DNA from: Salsuginibacillus kocurii DSM 18087
GTDB taxonomy: Bacteria > Bacillota > Bacilli > Bacillales > Marinococcaceae
DNA length: 64,000 nt
Reading direction: 5' to 3'
Assembly (NCBI RefSeq): GCF_000377705.1
Contig: NZ_KB898624.1
Coordinates: forward strand, 364,516-428,515
Every line of letters begins with the position of its first letter. The stretch's first letter is position 1. This document shows, in pieces, positions 18,333 to 30,001 of the stretch. Under the pieces are notes generated by a model. That model ran no database searches, had not been told where the DNA came from, and saw nothing but the letters and a program-made list of their open reading frames with translations. The translations under genes and the position numbers were made by a program.

Positions 18333-18678
18333 ATTCCTCTTTATGCAGGTCCTGGATTAATTTTTCGATGCGATTGCCATAATCAATCGAAGGATCAAAC
18401 TCAAATTGCAGTTCCGGTGTTTTCCGGAGCTGAATTCGTTTCCCTATCTCTGAGCGAATAAATCCTTTCGCTTTACGCAGAGCGGTTAACGTTTCTTCTT
18501 GGGTTTGATCTTCGCCAAGGACAGTGATAAATACTTTTGCCTGTTGAAGATCTCCTGTCACCTCAACATCAGTAACTGTTACAAACTGGACACGCGGGTC
18601 TTTAATTTGGCGTTGAAAAATATCAGCCAATTCTTTTTTCATTTGTTCACCTACGCGCTCTGCTCGAACATTACTCAT
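18331..18678 (-). CDS. rbfA: Ribosome-binding factor A
   Basis: Cold-shock and 30S maturation factor of the KH-like RbfA fold, 115 residues. Conserved features are the N-terminal [16 protein letters not shown], the central [24 protein letters not shown] and [10 protein letters not shown]-like region (seen as [15 protein letters not shown]). The ATG follows AAAGGAGAG. Last gene of the rimP-nusA-infB unit. Confidence 0.95.
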   Translation of the reverse strand: MSNVRAERVGEQMKKELADIFQRQIKDPRVQFVTVTDVEVTGDLQQAKVFITVLGEDQTQEETLTALRKAKGFIRSEIGKRIQLRKTPELQFEFDPSIDYGNRIEKLIQDLHKEE

Positions 18679-18699
18679 AGCGCAGCTCTCCTTTCTAAA

Positions 18700-18978
18700 C
18701 TACAGCCATTCAAATTCCGTCAGTGTGCGCTCTGCTTCAACAAAGGAATCAATGATCTCAAGTGCTCGATCAAGTTCCTTTTCTAAGGGTGCCCGATTTG
18801 AGTTAACACTAACAATTGTAAGTGCTGTACGCTGCCATACATTTTGATGGTCCACTTCAGCTACTGCTACATTCAGCCGGTTCATCAAGCGATGACGCAT
18901 GCTTTGAAGAACGGCTCGCTTCTCTTTAAGCGAGCCGGATTCATAAATATAACACTCTACATGGACAACACCGATCAT
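18700..18978 (-). CDS. ylxP: YlxP, DUF503 family protein
   Basis: 92-residue protein of the DUF503 family that regularly sits between infB and rbfA. Recognisable by [17 protein letters not shown] at the N-terminus and the HQNVWQR and LTIVSVNS segments. Its biochemical role is unknown; its ferredoxin-like fold and location suggest a ribosome-related function (inference). The ATG overlaps the infB stop by 4 bp, implying translational coupling. Confidence 0.9.
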   Translation of the reverse strand: MIGVVHVECYIYESGSLKEKRAVLQSMRHRLMNRLNVAVAEVDHQNVWQRTALTIVSVNSNRAPLEKELDRALEIIDSFVEAERTLTEFEWL

Positions 18979-21110
18979 GTCGGTTTAACTTCCTCCATGA
19001 TATAAGCTTCAATGATATCTCCTTCGCGAATATCATTGTAATCTTTAATGGTGACCCCGCACTCATAGCCGGAGGCCACTTCACGAACGTCATCTTTGAA
19101 TCGTTTCAAAGCATTGACTTCGCCTTCATGGACGACAACGCCATCACGGATTAAGCGCACATTTGAATCTCTCGTTACTTTCCCCTCCATTACATAGCTC
19201 CCGGCGATGGTGCCAATTCGAGAAACTTTAATAAGCTGGCGCACTTCTACCTGACCAATTACTTTTTCTTGATAGACTGGGTCAAGCATCCCTTTCATTG
19301 CAGCTTCAATTTCTTCGATCGCTGTATAAATGACGCGATGAAGACGAATGTCCACTTTTTCTGCTTCGGCTGTACGTTTGGCGTTAATATCTGGACGCAC
19401 ATTGAAGCCAATTACGATAGCATTCGAAGCTGCCGCAAGGATAATGTCAGATTCAGCAATGCCGCCGACACCTGTGTGAATAATATTGATATTCACGCCT
19501 TCAACATTAATTTTTTCCAACGAACCTTTAACCGCTTCAACTGAGCCTTGAACATCAGCTTTAACGATTAAATTTAATTCTTTCATTTCCCCTTGCTGAA
19601 TTTGTTCAAACAGATCATCAAGCGAAACTGTTGATGTTTGTTTTCTTTCGGCTTCACGAGCACGTACTGAGCGAGCTTCTCCAATTTGGCGAGCTTTCTT
19701 TTCATCTTCAAAGACGACGAATTGATCCCCTGCTTTTGGCACATCACTAAGACCTGTGATTTCAACAGGAGTAGAAGGTGCTGCTGTCTCTACACGCTGG
19801 CCGAGGTCATTCACCATCGCACGAATCCGACCAAACGTATCGCCAACAACCACTGGATCTCCTATTTTCATAGTACCCGATTGCACGAGCAATGTAGCTA
19901 CAGGACCTTTGCCGCGGTCAAGCTCTGCTTCTACCACAGACCCTCGTGCCCGTTTGTCCGGGTTGGCCTTCAACTCTTCAACTTCAGATACAAGCAGAAT
20001 CATTTCAAGTAATTCGTCAATACCTTCGCTCTTAATGGCTGAAACATTTACGAAAATGGTGTCGCCACCCCACGCTTCAGGTACGAGTCCATGCTCAGTA
20101 AGCTCTTGCATGACACGGTCGGGGTTAGCTCCTTCGCGGTCCATTTTATTGACAGCTACAATAATAGGTACTTCCGCTGCTTTAGCGTGGTTGATTGCTT
20201 CTTCCGTCTGCGGCATAACACCATCATCTGCAGCTACTACAAGGATGGTTATATCCGTGACTTGGGCACCTCTTGCCCGCATGGTTGTAAATGCTGCGTG
20301 TCCCGGTGTATCTAAGAACGTAACTTTTTTATCGTTCTCTTCCACTTGATAAGCGCCGATATGCTGTGTGATTCCACCTGCTTCTTCAGCAGTTACTTTG
20401 GTATGGCGAATCGCATCCAAAAGCGTGGTTTTACCATGGTCGACGTGGCCCATGATCGTAACAATTGGCGGGCGTTCTTCCAACGTTTCCGGATCATCCT
20501 CTTCTACGTACAGGTCAATATCAAGCGTATCAATTTCGATTTCTTCTTCAGCTTCTACCCCATATTCAGCAACGATCAATTCAATCGTATCTTTATCTAA
20601 TTCTTCATTTTTAGTCGCCATAACACCTAAGCCCATGAGCTTTTTAATGATCTCGGCCGACTCTTTGCCGAGCTTTTCAGCCAATTCAGCAACACTCAAA
20701 CTGTCAGAAAAGGTGATTTTATCTGGAAGGGGCTTCGCATGCCTTTCAGCCTTTCTTCCTTTACCACCGCGGCCGCCTTTGCGCTGTTTTGGATTATTTT
20801 TAAAGGCACCTTTTTGCTTTTGCTGTGGGCGCTGTTGATTTTTTTGTTGTGTTTGGCCGCCTTTTTTATCATTCTTAGGAGCTGAATTCACATTTTGAGC
20901 TGTCTTTTTCCCTTGTTCATTCGAAGAGTGCTCGCTTTTAGTAGAGGTTTCTTGCTGCTTATTTTTTTGGTCAAGCTTAGCAATTACTCCCTCTTCTATC
21001 ATCGCCATGTGATTTGAAACTTCTTCGCCTAAGTCTTTTAACTGACCTAGAATCTCTTTACTTGATTTATTTACTGTCTTTGCATATTCGTGCACTCGCA
21101 TTTTGCGCAT
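18975..21110 (-). CDS. infB: Translation initiation factor IF-2
   Basis: GTPase that delivers initiator tRNA to the 30S subunit. IF2-N domain [18 protein letters not shown] at the start, then a basic Gln/Lys/Gly-rich linker (~55-130), a second IF2-N motif, and the G domain with GHVDHGKTT (~221-229), DTPGHAAF and NKMD. Domains III-IV follow. The listed frame opens at TTG 21125, but ATG 21110, 8 bp after GGAGG, gives the family N-terminus. 711 residues. Confidence 0.96.
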   Translation of the reverse strand: MRKMRVHEYAKTVNKSSKEILGQLKDLGEEVSNHMAMIEEGVIAKLDQKNKQQETSTKSEHSSNEQGKKTAQNVNSAPKNDKKGGQTQQKNQQRPQQKQKGAFKNNPKQRKGGRGGKGRKAERHAKPLPDKITFSDSLSVAELAEKLGKESAEIIKKLMGLGVMATKNEELDKDTIELIVAEYGVEAEEEIEIDTLDIDLYVEEDDPETLEERPPIVTIMGHVDHGKTTLLDAIRHTKVTAEEAGGITQHIGAYQVEENDKKVTFLDTPGHAAFTTMRARGAQVTDITILVVAADDGVMPQTEEAINHAKAAEVPIIVAVNKMDREGANPDRVMQELTEHGLVPEAWGGDTIFVNVSAIKSEGIDELLEMILLVSEVEELKANPDKRARGSVVEAELDRGKGPVATLLVQSGTMKIGDPVVVGDTFGRIRAMVNDLGQRVETAAPSTPVEITGLSDVPKAGDQFVVFEDEKKARQIGEARSVRAREAERKQTSTVSLDDLFEQIQQGEMKELNLIVKADVQGSVEAVKGSLEKINVEGVNINIIHTGVGGIAESDIILAAASNAIVIGFNVRPDINAKRTAEAEKVDIRLHRVIYTAIEEIEAAMKGMLDPVYQEKVIGQVEVRQLIKVSRIGTIAGSYVMEGKVTRDSNVRLIRDGVVVHEGEVNALKRFKDDVREVASGYECGVTIKDYNDIREGDIIEAYIMEEVKPT

Positions 21111-21128
21111 AAGCAAAACCTCCAACCT

Positions 21129-21428
21129 CTATTCTTCCAGCATCGCTATTAACTTTTTAGCAAAACCTTTATCCGTTATACCTATAATCACCCGTGTTTC
21201 TTTGCCAATCGCTTGTCCTAATTCTTCACGCGTAGCAAATTCAAAGCAAGGTGTGTGGTACGTACGACTTTTATCAATTGCCTTTTTTTTGATATTACCT
21301 GAGCCATCTGTACTTACTAAAACGAGATGCAGCTCTTCATTTCTGAGCGCTTGAACGACAAGGTCCTCTCCACTTATCACCTTGCCAGCACGCATGGCCA
21401 ATCCTAAAAAGTCTAGTATTTGTTTCAT
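21129..21428 (-). CDS. ylxQ: L7Ae-family ribosomal protein YlxQ
   Basis: 99-residue RNA-binding protein of the L7Ae/L30e fold (also called RplGA), beginning KQILDFLGLAMRAGKVISGED. The LGLAxRAGK motif is characteristic. Probably binds a kink-turn RNA, perhaps in rRNA or RNase P; the target is not evident from sequence. The ATG overlaps the ylxR stop by 4 bp. Confidence 0.92.
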   Translation of the reverse strand: MKQILDFLGLAMRAGKVISGEDLVVQALRNEELHLVLVSTDGSGNIKKKAIDKSRTYHTPCFEFATREELGQAIGKETRVIIGITDKGFAKKLIAMLEE

Positions 21429-21700
21429 TTCGTTATGAGCTCCTCACGTTCTTTCATGAGACGCAAGTAATCCTCTTCAGTGACGTTCACTTTTAAGTGC
21501 CTGGAGAGCAAATCTTTCTTTTGAGCAGCTAAAAATACCTCTTCATTATTTGAAAGATAGGCACCGCGCCCATTCTTCTTGCCAGTAGGATCAAGAAAGA
21601 TATCCCCTTCGGGTGAACGTACGACACGAATCAATTCTGATTTCTGTTTCATTTCATTGGTTACGATACATTTACGAAGTGGGATTTTTTTCTTTTTCAT
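21425..21700 (-). CDS. ylxR: YlxR/RnpM RNA-binding protein
   Basis: About 91 residues, DUF448 family, with KIPLRKCIVTNEMKQKSELIRVV and the GKKNGRGAYLS motif. The B. subtilis homologue (RnpM) has been reported to modulate RNase P. A GTG six bp upstream (21706) is possible, but the ATG at 21700 gives the family N-terminus MKKKKIPLRK. It begins 13 bp after the nusA stop. Confidence 0.92.
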   Translation of the reverse strand: MKKKKIPLRKCIVTNEMKQKSELIRVVRSPEGDIFLDPTGKKNGRGAYLSNNEEVFLAAQKKDLLSRHLKVNVTEEDYLRLMKEREELITK

Positions 21701-21713
21701 TCTCACTCAGTCC

Positions 21714-22937
21714 TTATGGTGTTTCGTTTGAAGAGTCAGTCGGTTCTTCATCCATTTCGACTTCCTCATCGTCAGGCCATGTATCTTCCTCCAGGTCTTC
21801 CTCAACTTCCTCTGCATCTGGGCTCTCTAGTTCTTCAGTAAACATTTCAAGGTCATGAGGTTCACCTGGTACGTTTGCCGTTTCGGGATCATAGATACCT
21901 AGTTCCTCTGCCTCTGATTGACTTTTGATATCAATTTTCCAGCCGGTAAGCTTTGCAGCAAGACGTGCGTTTTGCCCTCTTTTACCGATGGCAAGTGAAA
22001 GCTGATAGTCCGGCACGACTACTAGCGTGCTGCGTTCAGCTACATCCACTTGCACGTCAAGAACTTTTGAAGGGCTTAACGCATTACCCACATAATCTAT
22101 CGGGTCTTCAGAGTAATGAACAATATCAATCTTTTCCCCTTTTAATTCATCCACTATCGTTTGCACACGTTGTCCTTTAGGACCAACACAGGAACCGACT
22201 GGATCGATCTCAGGGTCTTCAGCATGGACAGATATTTTAGAACGGTCTCCGGCTTCACGAGCAACCGAACGAATTTCTACTGTCCCGTCATATATCTCTG
22301 GTACTTCTAGTTCAAACAAACGTTTTAATAAACCCGGATGCGTCCTGGAAATCATGATCTGCGGCCCTTTTGTTGTTTTTTCAACTTTGGTGATATAGGC
22401 CTTTAAACGATCATTATGCTTATACGTTTCCGAAGGCATTTGTTCACTTTGCGGGAGCAAGGCTTCTACTTTGCCAAGGTCCACATAAATAAAGCGATGG
22501 TCCTGCCGTTGAACAATTCCTGTCATAATGTCTTCTTCCCGGTCTATAAAGTCTGCGTATATAATACCGCGTTCTGCTTCTCTTACCCGTTGTGTCACAA
22601 CTTGCTTTGCGGTTTGGGCGGCAATTCTGCCAAAATCTTTCGGCGTGACTTCAATTTCTACCACGTCATCAAGCGAATATGCCGGGCTGATTTCATGCGC
22701 CGCTTCCAGCGAGATTTCCATACGTGGGTCAAAAACTTCCTCTACGACTTGCTTTTGGGCAAACACACGGATAAGTCCGTTGTCACGATTAATGTCAACC
22801 CGAACATTGTGTGCTTGATTAAAATTACGCTTATAAGCAGAAATAAGCGCCGATTCAATTGCTTCTAAGACAAGTTCTTTGTCAATTCCTTTATCCGTTT
22901 CCAGTGATGTCAATGCATCCATAAAATCGTTGTTCAT
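21714..22937 (-). CDS. nusA: Transcription termination/antitermination factor NusA
   Basis: RNA polymerase-associated pausing factor. N-terminal domain to ~130, S1 domain around GIVQRQDHRFIYVDLGKVEALLP (cited in part: VDLGKVEALLP), then KH1 with VGSCVGPKGQRVQ and KH2 with LAIGKRGQNARLAAKL. 407 residues, longer than the 371-residue B. subtilis protein because of an extra ~40-residue, very acidic C-terminal tail (Glu/Asp-rich, ~365-407). The tail is not the AR repeat domain of E. coli NusA. Confidence 0.96.
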   Translation of the reverse strand: MNNDFMDALTSLETDKGIDKELVLEAIESALISAYKRNFNQAHNVRVDINRDNGLIRVFAQKQVVEEVFDPRMEISLEAAHEISPAYSLDDVVEIEVTPKDFGRIAAQTAKQVVTQRVREAERGIIYADFIDREEDIMTGIVQRQDHRFIYVDLGKVEALLPQSEQMPSETYKHNDRLKAYITKVEKTTKGPQIMISRTHPGLLKRLFELEVPEIYDGTVEIRSVAREAGDRSKISVHAEDPEIDPVGSCVGPKGQRVQTIVDELKGEKIDIVHYSEDPIDYVGNALSPSKVLDVQVDVAERSTLVVVPDYQLSLAIGKRGQNARLAAKLTGWKIDIKSQSEAEELGIYDPETANVPGEPHDLEMFTEELESPDAEEVEEDLEEDTWPDDEEVEMDEEPTDSSNETP

Positions 22938-22976
22938 GGATGAACATTCCCCCTTTCATCAGTTAATTAACCAGAC

Positions 22977-23447
22977 TTAAAATATGATCGCCAAACGTGC
23001 ATGCGCGACATTGTCATACTCTACAGTGAGCTCTCGCTTTTTCTGCTTTTCTTTTACTTCCAAGGTTAGCACCTCTCCGTCGAAATCAGAAAGCTTTCCT
23101 TCGAGTACATTTTCGCCTTCTACAGGGTGTTTGGTCTTCACGTGAACATTTTTTCCCACAGCCCGGGTTATTGCCTCTTTGCCTTTAAGCGGCCGTTCCG
23201 CCCCAGGGGAAGACACTTCCAAATAATAAGCTGTTTTAACAGGGTCTAGTTCATCTAATTGTTCGCTTAAGCGTTCGCTAATTTTGCTGCAATCATCAAT
23301 ATCTACTCCGTCATCACTATCAATGAATACGCGGAGGAACCAATTCTTTCCTTCTTGTTTATATTCTACATCAACAACTTCAAACCCGAGTTCAGCAGCA
23401 ATTGGCTTAGCAAGCCGCTCTGTCAATTCAATAATTTGCTGACTCAT
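22977..23447 (-). CDS. rimP: Ribosome maturation factor RimP
   Basis: 156-residue 30S assembly factor (YlxS). N-terminal KH-like domain with GFEVVDVEYKQEGKNWFLRVF-type motif (residues ~18-38) and DDCSKISERLSEQLD, LEVSSPGAERPL, then a C-terminal Sm-like domain. The ATG follows AAAGGAGGG. First gene of the nusA-infB unit; a possible 14-codon leader ORF ends 22 bp upstream. Confidence 0.95.
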   Translation of the reverse strand: MSQQIIELTERLAKPIAAELGFEVVDVEYKQEGKNWFLRVFIDSDDGVDIDDCSKISERLSEQLDELDPVKTAYYLEVSSPGAERPLKGKEAITRAVGKNVHVKTKHPVEGENVLEGKLSDFDGEVLTLEVKEKQKKRELTVEYDNVAHARLAIIF

Positions 23448-23468
23448 GTGTTCCCTCCTTTCAGGCTG

Positions 23469-23513
23469 TTATGGCAAATCACCCAAAGCCATTTCTTTTT
23501 CTGCTTCACTCAT
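23469..23513 (-). CDS. possible leader peptide upstream of rimP
   Basis: A 14-codon frame, MSEAEKEMALGDLP, starts at ATG 23513 behind AAAAGGAA at ~6-bp spacing and ends at TAA, 22 bp before rimP. It could be a leader peptide or a chance frame; no repeated regulatory codons are present to suggest classical attenuation. Confidence 0.25.
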   Translation of the reverse strand: MSEAEKEMALGDLP

Positions 23514-23687
23514 CACATTTCCTTTTTTAATGGATAAAACACGTTTAGTTGATGTCTTTTCTTGACCAGAGCCTATACACTCCTTAACTGTCAGCTAGCG
23601 TTGGCTATAGCCTGCCCAAAGAAGACATTATCAACAATATCGATTACTAACGTCATTTCTTTCCATACGTTTTATAAAGACACAATG
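23514..23687. other. intergenic region upstream of rimP
   Basis: Between the polC terminator and the rimP leader ORF. No gene is supported. The minus strand contains TTGATA followed ~18-19 bp later by CTATAG/TATAGC, a poor promoter match. Read-through from polC or a non-consensus promoter must drive rimP. Confidence 0.4.
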
Positions 23688-23722
23688 TACAAACGAAAGA
23701 GTGGGGAATCCCCACTCTTCTC
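23688..23722 (-). terminator. terminator after polC
   Basis: AAGAGTGGGG and CCCCACTCTT (within 23697-23721) form a near-perfect 10-bp stem. The minus strand continues with TTTCGTTTG, a moderate U-tract. 60 bp beyond the polC stop. Confidence 0.8.
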
Positions 23723-23785
23723 CACACATTTCTTTATTTAACCATTATTAAATTTATCACAGAGCTTCGTTGTTTGCAACCGCGC

Positions 23786-26700
23786 TTAGAAGAGAGAGAG
23801 TTGATTTGAATCGGGCAGTCCATCAAGGCAGCCGTGGAGGTCAAGGTGTTCAATAACCGTCTTGGTCGCGCGGCTTCTTTGCTGCAGATCTTCCTTTGAC
23901 AGAAACTCCCCGTCCTCTCGTGCCTTCACAATATTGATCGCTGCATTTGTCCCTACCCCGTCCAGGGCATTAAATGGAGGGATCAGCTGCTCACCATCGA
24001 CAACAAATTCTTCTGCTTTTGAACGGTATAAATCCACTTTAGTAAACGAGTAGTTTCTTTCTGTCATTTCAAGTGCAAGCTCCAACACTGTGACAAGGCT
24101 TTTCTCTTTCGGGCTTGCATCAAATCCTTTTGCTTGAATATCTTCAATTCTCTGCCTAATCGAGGTTGGGCCTTTAATCATCGTGTCAAGCTCAAAGTCA
24201 TCCGCTCGTACCGTAAAATATGAAGCATAAAACATAATAGGATGATGAACTTTAAAGTAAGCAATTCGAACCGCCATCAAGACATATGCGGCCGCGTGTG
24301 CTTTCGGGAACATATATTTAATCTTTAAGCACGAATCAATATACCAATCTGGCACACCATTATTTTTCATTTCTTCAATCCAGCTCTCATCGAGTCCGCG
24401 TCCTTTACGAACGAACTCCATAATTTTAAAGGCCAGTGAGTGTTCTACACCTTTGTAAATTAAATATACCATGATGTCATCACGACAGCCGATAACATCT
24501 TTCAACTCACAAGTGCCATTGCGGATCAACTCTTCTGCATTGCCGACCCAAACGTCAGCACCATGGGAAAGACCAGAGATCTGAACCAATTCCGAAAAAG
24601 TGGTTGGCTTTGTTTCTTCTAGCATCTGCCGAACAAAGCGGGTCCCAAACTCGGGGATGCCGTAAGTACCCGTTTTGCACATGATTTGTTCTGCAGTAAC
24701 CCCAAGCACTTCTGGACCGCTGAAGATTTTCATCACTTCTGGATCATCAATTGGAATCTTTTTGGGGTCCATTCCACTTAGGTCTTGAAGCATACGAATG
24801 ACAGTTGGATCATCGTGCCCCAAAATATCCAGCTTCAATAAATTATCGTGAATGGAATGAAAATCAAAATGTGTTGTTTTCCATTCTGACGTCTTATCAT
24901 CCGCTGGATACTGCACTGGACAAAAATCATGGATGTCATACTCTTCCGGTACAACAATAATACCGCCCGGATGCTGTCCGGTAGTTCGCTTCACCCCCGT
25001 GCAGCCAGACACGAGCCGGTCAATTTCTGCCCCGCGATAATATAAGTCATGATCACTTTGAAATCCGCGTACAAAACCATAAGCTGTCTTCTCTGCTACA
25101 GTGCCTATAGTACCAGCTCGGTAGACGTTTTCTTCTCCGAATAAATCTTTCGTATAATGGTGAGCAACCGGCTGGTAAGCGCCAGAAAAATTCAAATCGA
25201 TATCAGGTACTTTATCACCTTTAAAGCCGAGAAACGTTTCAAACGGAATATCATGCCCATCGGCAATATAGGTAGTGCCACACTTCACACACGCTTTATC
25301 CTCCAAATCGAAACCAGAACCGACCGTTCCATCATTAAAAAACTCTGAATGATGGCAAGACGGGCAAACGTAGTGAGGGGGAAGCGGATTAACTTCTGTG
25401 ATTTCTGTCATCGTCGCCACAAAGGACGAACCGACTGAACCACGCGAACCAACGAGATAACCATCATCTAATGATTTCTTCACGAGTTTGTGTGAAATGA
25501 GATAAATGACGGCAAAGCCGTGACCAATTATACTTTCTAGTTCTCGTTCCAGCCTTTTTTCAACCAACTCTGGCAGAGGGTCGCCATAAATGCTTTTCGC
25601 ACGATTATAACTCATCTCACGGACTTCCTGGTCTGCCCCTTCAATTGTGGGGGTGTACAAGTCATCCGGAATGGGCTGAATTTCCTCCACTTGCTCTGCA
25701 ATGTCCCGCGTCGATTGGACTACTACTTCTTTTGCCTTTTCCTCTCCTAAAAAGCGGAACTCTTCAAGCATTTCAGCTGTCGTACGATAGTGTACAGGCG
25801 GCTGAGTCTGCTTATTTAATGGGTTGGCTCCGCCTTGAGAAGCGATCAAAATTTTGCGGTACACGTGGTCTTCCGGGTCTACGTAGTGGACATTGCCTGT
25901 CGCTGCAACTGGCTTGTCCAGCTCTTCGCCCATCTTTACCAAATTAGAAATGATTTCTTTTAATGCTTCTTCACTTCGAACAAGTTCTTTTTCAATTAGT
26001 GGTGCAAGGATAGAAGGGGGCTGAATTTCAATGTAATCATAAAAAGCCGCTACTTCTTTCGCCTCTTGATAGGATTTTTGCATCATCGTCTCAAACACTT
26101 CGCCTTTATCGCAGCCGGAACCTATAAGTAAGCCTTCTCGGTATTTTTGTAATTCAGACCGGGGGATCCGCGGTGTTCGGTAAAAATAATGAAGATGAGA
26201 GCGTGAAATTAATGTATATAAGTTTTTTAACCCCTGTTGTGAGGTAGCGATCACGGTACAATGCGTAGGGCGCACTTTATAAAAGTCACCAGAGCCCATT
26301 TGATCATTCAATGAGGCATGTTTTGTCATTCCTGCTTCAATCGCATCTTTAACCATTTTCCAAAGCAAGTAGCCAGTAGCTTCAGCATCATAAATAGCCC
26401 GGTGGTGGCTGACTAACTCGATATCAAATGCTTTACATAACGTGTTTAAGCGGTGATTTTTCATTTTAGGATAGAGAAGACGTCCCAACTCAAGGGTGTC
26501 AATTACCGGTTCTTCTGCAACAGACAAGTTCGCATGTTTATAACCTGCATTTAAAAAGCCCATATCAAAGCTTGCGTTATGCGCAACCAAAATGGAACCT
26601 TCTGTAAAAGCTTTAAAATCAGCAAGCACTTGCTCCACTTCAGGAGCATCTTTCACCATATCATCAGTAATGCCTGTTAAATCAATGATTGTGCTCGACA

Positions 26701-28090
26701 ACTTTTCGTGCGGGTTAGCAAACGACTCGAATCGGTCGATAATTTCACCATCCCGCACTTTTACAGCTGCAAGCTCGATGATCGTGTCATATACGGCAGA
26801 AAGACCGGTCGTTTCCACGTCAAAAACGACATACGTTTCCTCGGCAAGATCTCGGTCGGCTTCATTATAAGCAACCGGCACCCCATCATCGACAAGATTT
26901 GCTTCAAGCCCGTAAAGCATTTTTATATCATGCTTTTTTGCTGCATTATATGCTTCAGGAAAAGCCTGGGCTACAGCATGGTCAGTGATTGCAACCGCTG
27001 GATGGCCCCATTCCTTTGCTTGTTTCACATATTTATCAATACTAGCCATACCGTCCATCTGGCTCATCGTAGAGTGCAGATGCAATTCCACCCGCGTGTC
27101 AGACTCTTCATGAGGTTCCGTCCGGGTAGCCACCTGAATTTCGTGCACATCATTGGCAATCATAACAAGGTCGCGAACAAAGGTGTCATTTTGAACACCG
27201 CCGCGTACTTTGAGCCACATCCCTGCTTTAATGGCTTCAAAATTCGGCACATCTTCTTTGTCGCGTGAGAACATTTTTACAAGAATGGAATCTTTGTAGT
27301 CCGTGATTTTAAATGTAAGTAGCGTTCTACCGCTGCGCAGCTCTCTTGTTTCTGCTTCAAACACATATCCTTGCACCGTCACCCTGCGTTCTTCTTCTAC
27401 AATGGTATCAAGTGTTACTGGTTCTTCTTTGATTGGATAACCAATTGAGAGTGGCTGCTCTTTCACTTTCTTGTCAGCTTGCTGTTCTTGTTTTTCTTTC
27501 TCCATTAAGCTTTCTAATACTTTGGTTTGATCTTCTGCTTTTTTACGTTCTTCAAAATGCTGATGTTCTTCTTCACTTACATCGACTACCGTTGTATCGA
27601 TTTTCATTGCTTGAAAGCCTAAGTCCTGCAAAACTTCTGCTAAAGGGTCTTTCACTTTTCGTAAGAGGGCCTCACTCTCTGCTTCATTTTTGCATTGAAT
27701 AAGAAGCTGGCCGCCCTCTATTGCTGGAATTGATCCATTGAGCCGCTGTTTAGCATAAGGAGCGAGTCCTTGTAAACGGGCAGTTATAAAAGGCCAATAC
27801 GATTCAATCTCTTCAGGCCCAAGCCCTTTGCCGTTATAGCGAATGCTAATATTCACTTGATTTACAATCGACGAAAATGCCTCATCCAATCGAGCTTTTA
27901 ACAATTCATACATGGCAGCCGGGAGTAGATGCTCAAGTCGAAAGATAAAATGCCAGCTTTTTTTCTCTTTATCTATCGTTAATTTTTCAATTTGGCCGTC
28001 TGAAAAGTGGTTCTCTTTGACATCTTCTGGAATCCCGGCCTGCTCTAAAAGTAATGCAAACCGTTCTTTGCGAATGGCTGTTTCGCTCAT
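23786..28090 (-). CDS. polC: DNA polymerase III PolC-type alpha subunit
   Basis: Replicative polymerase of low-GC Gram-positives with built-in proofreading. In order: N-terminal tau-binding region, OB fold (~240-320), PHP domain with [11 protein letters not shown] (~337), the inserted DnaQ-type exonuclease with FDVETTGLS (~423), the polymerase core including the zinc-binding CPSC/CVKC cysteines (~908-930) and PDIDLNFSG (~963). 1434 residues, full length. The frame opens at TTG 28105, but ATG 28090 follows GAGGAGG by 6 bp. Confidence 0.97.
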   Translation of the reverse strand: MSETAIRKERFALLLEQAGIPEDVKENHFSDGQIEKLTIDKEKKSWHFIFRLEHLLPAAMYELLKARLDEAFSSIVNQVNISIRYNGKGLGPEEIESYWPFITARLQGLAPYAKQRLNGSIPAIEGGQLLIQCKNEAESEALLRKVKDPLAEVLQDLGFQAMKIDTTVVDVSEEEHQHFEERKKAEDQTKVLESLMEKEKQEQQADKKVKEQPLSIGYPIKEEPVTLDTIVEEERRVTVQGYVFEAETRELRSGRTLLTFKITDYKDSILVKMFSRDKEDVPNFEAIKAGMWLKVRGGVQNDTFVRDLVMIANDVHEIQVATRTEPHEESDTRVELHLHSTMSQMDGMASIDKYVKQAKEWGHPAVAITDHAVAQAFPEAYNAAKKHDIKMLYGLEANLVDDGVPVAYNEADRDLAEETYVVFDVETTGLSAVYDTIIELAAVKVRDGEIIDRFESFANPHEKLSSTIIDLTGITDDMVKDAPEVEQVLADFKAFTEGSILVAHNASFDMGFLNAGYKHANLSVAEEPVIDTLELGRLLYPKMKNHRLNTLCKAFDIELVSHHRAIYDAEATGYLLWKMVKDAIEAGMTKHASLNDQMGSGDFYKVRPTHCTVIATSQQGLKNLYTLISRSHLHYFYRTPRIPRSELQKYREGLLIGSGCDKGEVFETMMQKSYQEAKEVAAFYDYIEIQPPSILAPLIEKELVRSEEALKEIISNLVKMGEELDKPVAATGNVHYVDPEDHVYRKILIASQGGANPLNKQTQPPVHYRTTAEMLEEFRFLGEEKAKEVVVQSTRDIAEQVEEIQPIPDDLYTPTIEGADQEVREMSYNRAKSIYGDPLPELVEKRLERELESIIGHGFAVIYLISHKLVKKSLDDGYLVGSRGSVGSSFVATMTEITEVNPLPPHYVCPSCHHSEFFNDGTVGSGFDLEDKACVKCGTTYIADGHDIPFETFLGFKGDKVPDIDLNFSGAYQPVAHHYTKDLFGEENVYRAGTIGTVAEKTAYGFVRGFQSDHDLYYRGAEIDRLVSGCTGVKRTTGQHPGGIIVVPEEYDIHDFCPVQYPADDKTSEWKTTHFDFHSIHDNLLKLDILGHDDPTVIRMLQDLSGMDPKKIPIDDPEVMKIFSGPEVLGVTAEQIMCKTGTYGIPEFGTRFVRQMLEETKPTTFSELVQISGLSHGADVWVGNAEELIRNGTCELKDVIGCRDDIMVYLIYKGVEHSLAFKIMEFVRKGRGLDESWIEEMKNNGVPDWYIDSCLKIKYMFPKAHAAAYVLMAVRIAYFKVHHPIMFYASYFTVRADDFELDTMIKGPTSIRQRIEDIQAKGFDASPKEKSLVTVLELALEMTERNYSFTKVDLYRSKAEEFVVDGEQLIPPFNALDGVGTNAAINIVKAREDGEFLSKEDLQQRSRATKTVIEHLDLHGCLDGLPDSNQLSLF

Positions 28091-28221
28091 CTTTTCCCTC
28101 CTCAACGCTCACACGCTTCGACTTCCTGAGCTTAAAAAGTATCATGTAAACAAAATGTAAAAGGAATCCTTCTCTTATAAGTTCGTTCAGTGAAATAGGA
28201 GAGAACTCCAGGAAAAGGGAA

Positions 28222-28247
28222 GGTACCTCGTCACTAGATGAGGTACC
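28222..28247 (-). terminator. hairpin after proS, weak terminator
   Basis: GGTACCTC (28222-28229) and GAGGTACC (28240-28247) form an 8-bp stem. Only a pyrimidine-rich CTTCCCTTTTCC follows on the minus strand, so it may allow read-through into polC. Confidence 0.45.
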
Positions 28248-28256
28248 CGCGGCTTG

Positions 28257-29966
28257 TTACATACAAGTTTGATAAAGTTTTTCAAGATATTGTGGCAGCT
28301 CGCTTACGTCAACCTCTTCTACTTCCCCGGTTCGTCTCACTTTTACTTCAACTATATTTTCATTTGCCCGCTTTCCGCAAGCAATCCGAAGCGGAAGTCC
28401 ATACAAGTCAGCATCTTTAAACTTAACGCCAGCTCTTTCTTTGCGGTCGTCAAATAAAACATCGTAGCCTTGGCTCGTTAATTCTTTATACAGCTGTTCG
28501 CCAAGCTCAAATTGTTCCTCGTTCTTTGGATTCAGTGTAAGCAAATGCAAATCAAAAGGAGCCACCGATTTCGGCCAAATAATGCCATCTTCGTCATGGT
28601 GCTGTTCGATGACAGCGGCAAGCGTGCGGCTGATGCCAATGCCGTAACAGCCCATAATAATCGGCTGAGCCTTTCCGTTCTCATCTAAGAACTGAGCGCC
28701 AAGTGCTTCGGAATATTTTGTCCCGAGCTTAAAGACATGCCCGACTTCAATTCCTTTTGCAAACTGAATTACGCCTTTTCCATCTGGAGAAGGGTCGCCT
28801 TCTTGAACAAAGCGGATGTCCGCAAAGGTAGCAGAAGGCAGGTCACGGTTTGGCTGAACTTGTTTGTAATGCGTTTCGTCTTCATTTGCCCCGCAGACAG
28901 CATCCGTCATTGCGCGCACAGCGTAGTCAGCAACTACTTCGATTTCTTCGCTGACTCCAAGCGGGCCAATATAGCCTGCCGAAGCAGCTAAATAAGTACG
29001 CACTTCTTCTTCTGTAGCTGTTTCAACTTGCACAGTCTTAAAAAGGTTGCCGATTTTCACGTCATTTATATCGTGGTCTCCCCGGCAAAGAGCAAGAACC
29101 GGCTTTCCTTCCACTATGAATAAAACTGATTTAATAATTTGATCAGGAGTAACGCTTAACCCTTCACTCACTTCACTGATCGTTTTCATATTTGGCGTTT
29201 GTATTTTTTCTGCAGCCGGCCCTTCTGTACTGCCTGCTTCATATAAATCAGGCAATTCAGCAATCTCCAGATTAGCTGCATAAGAAGAACTGTCTGAATA
29301 CGCAATCGTGTCTTCCCCTATGTCAGAAAGAACCATAAACTCATGCGTATCTGTCCCGCCAATAGCACCTGAGTCTGCTACTACAGCGCGAAAGTCCAGA
29401 CCGCAGCGTGAGAAAATATGCGAATACGCTTCGTACATTTTATTATAATTTTCATCCAACCCGTCTTTTGTAGCATCAAACGAATAGGCATCTTTCATAA
29501 TGAACTCGCGTGAACGAAGAACGCCAAAACGTGGCCGTCGTTCATCCCGGTATTTTGTTTGAATTTGATATAAATTCATCGGGAGTTTCTTATATGAAGA
29601 AACGCCGTCGCGCACAAGGCTTGTAATAACTTCTTCATGGGTTGGGCCTAAAACAAAATCCCGTCCATGCCGGTCATTGAGACGAACAAGCTCAGGACCG
29701 TAATCCTCAAGGCGCCCCGACTCTTCCCAAAGTTCAGCCGGTTGAATGGCAGGCATGAGTAATTCCTGGCCCTCTTTTGCGTTCATTTCTTCCCGAACAA
29801 TTGTTTCAATTTTTTCTAAAACACGGGCTCCAAGCGGTAAATATGAATAGATTCCCGCCGCAGTCTGCCGCATTAAGCCAGCACGCAGCATGAGCTGGTG
29901 ACTGGCAATGTCAGCATCGGCTGGTACATCCCGCAATGTAGGAGCAAAAAGCCATTGTTGTCTCAT
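28257..29966 (-). CDS. proS: Prolyl-tRNA synthetase (bacterial type with editing domain)
   Basis: Charges tRNA-Pro. Class II motifs appear as [24 protein letters not shown]-type motif 1 (residues ~31 on), motif 2 in [20 protein letters not shown] (FGVLRSREF), and motif 3 near [10 protein letters not shown]. The insertion (~225-405) between motifs 2 and 3 is the Ala-tRNA-Pro editing domain. 569 residues, expected for this type. The ATG is 8 bp after AAGGGG. Follows rseP by 35 bp. Confidence 0.96.
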   Translation of the reverse strand: MRQQWLFAPTLRDVPADADIASHQLMLRAGLMRQTAAGIYSYLPLGARVLEKIETIVREEMNAKEGQELLMPAIQPAELWEESGRLEDYGPELVRLNDRHGRDFVLGPTHEEVITSLVRDGVSSYKKLPMNLYQIQTKYRDERRPRFGVLRSREFIMKDAYSFDATKDGLDENYNKMYEAYSHIFSRCGLDFRAVVADSGAIGGTDTHEFMVLSDIGEDTIAYSDSSSYAANLEIAELPDLYEAGSTEGPAAEKIQTPNMKTISEVSEGLSVTPDQIIKSVLFIVEGKPVLALCRGDHDINDVKIGNLFKTVQVETATEEEVRTYLAASAGYIGPLGVSEEIEVVADYAVRAMTDAVCGANEDETHYKQVQPNRDLPSATFADIRFVQEGDPSPDGKGVIQFAKGIEVGHVFKLGTKYSEALGAQFLDENGKAQPIIMGCYGIGISRTLAAVIEQHHDEDGIIWPKSVAPFDLHLLTLNPKNEEQFELGEQLYKELTSQGYDVLFDDRKERAGVKFKDADLYGLPLRIACGKRANENIVEVKVRRTGEVEEVDVSELPQYLEKLYQTCM

Positions 29967-30001
29967 TGTCTATTCCCCTTCACGTAAACAAGTTTTCTTC
30001 A

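Noticed and set aside
26708-27268. 186-residue plus-strand ORF inside polC
   Set aside because: Antisense to the PHP/exonuclease domains; composition and lack of start signals mark it as a shadow.
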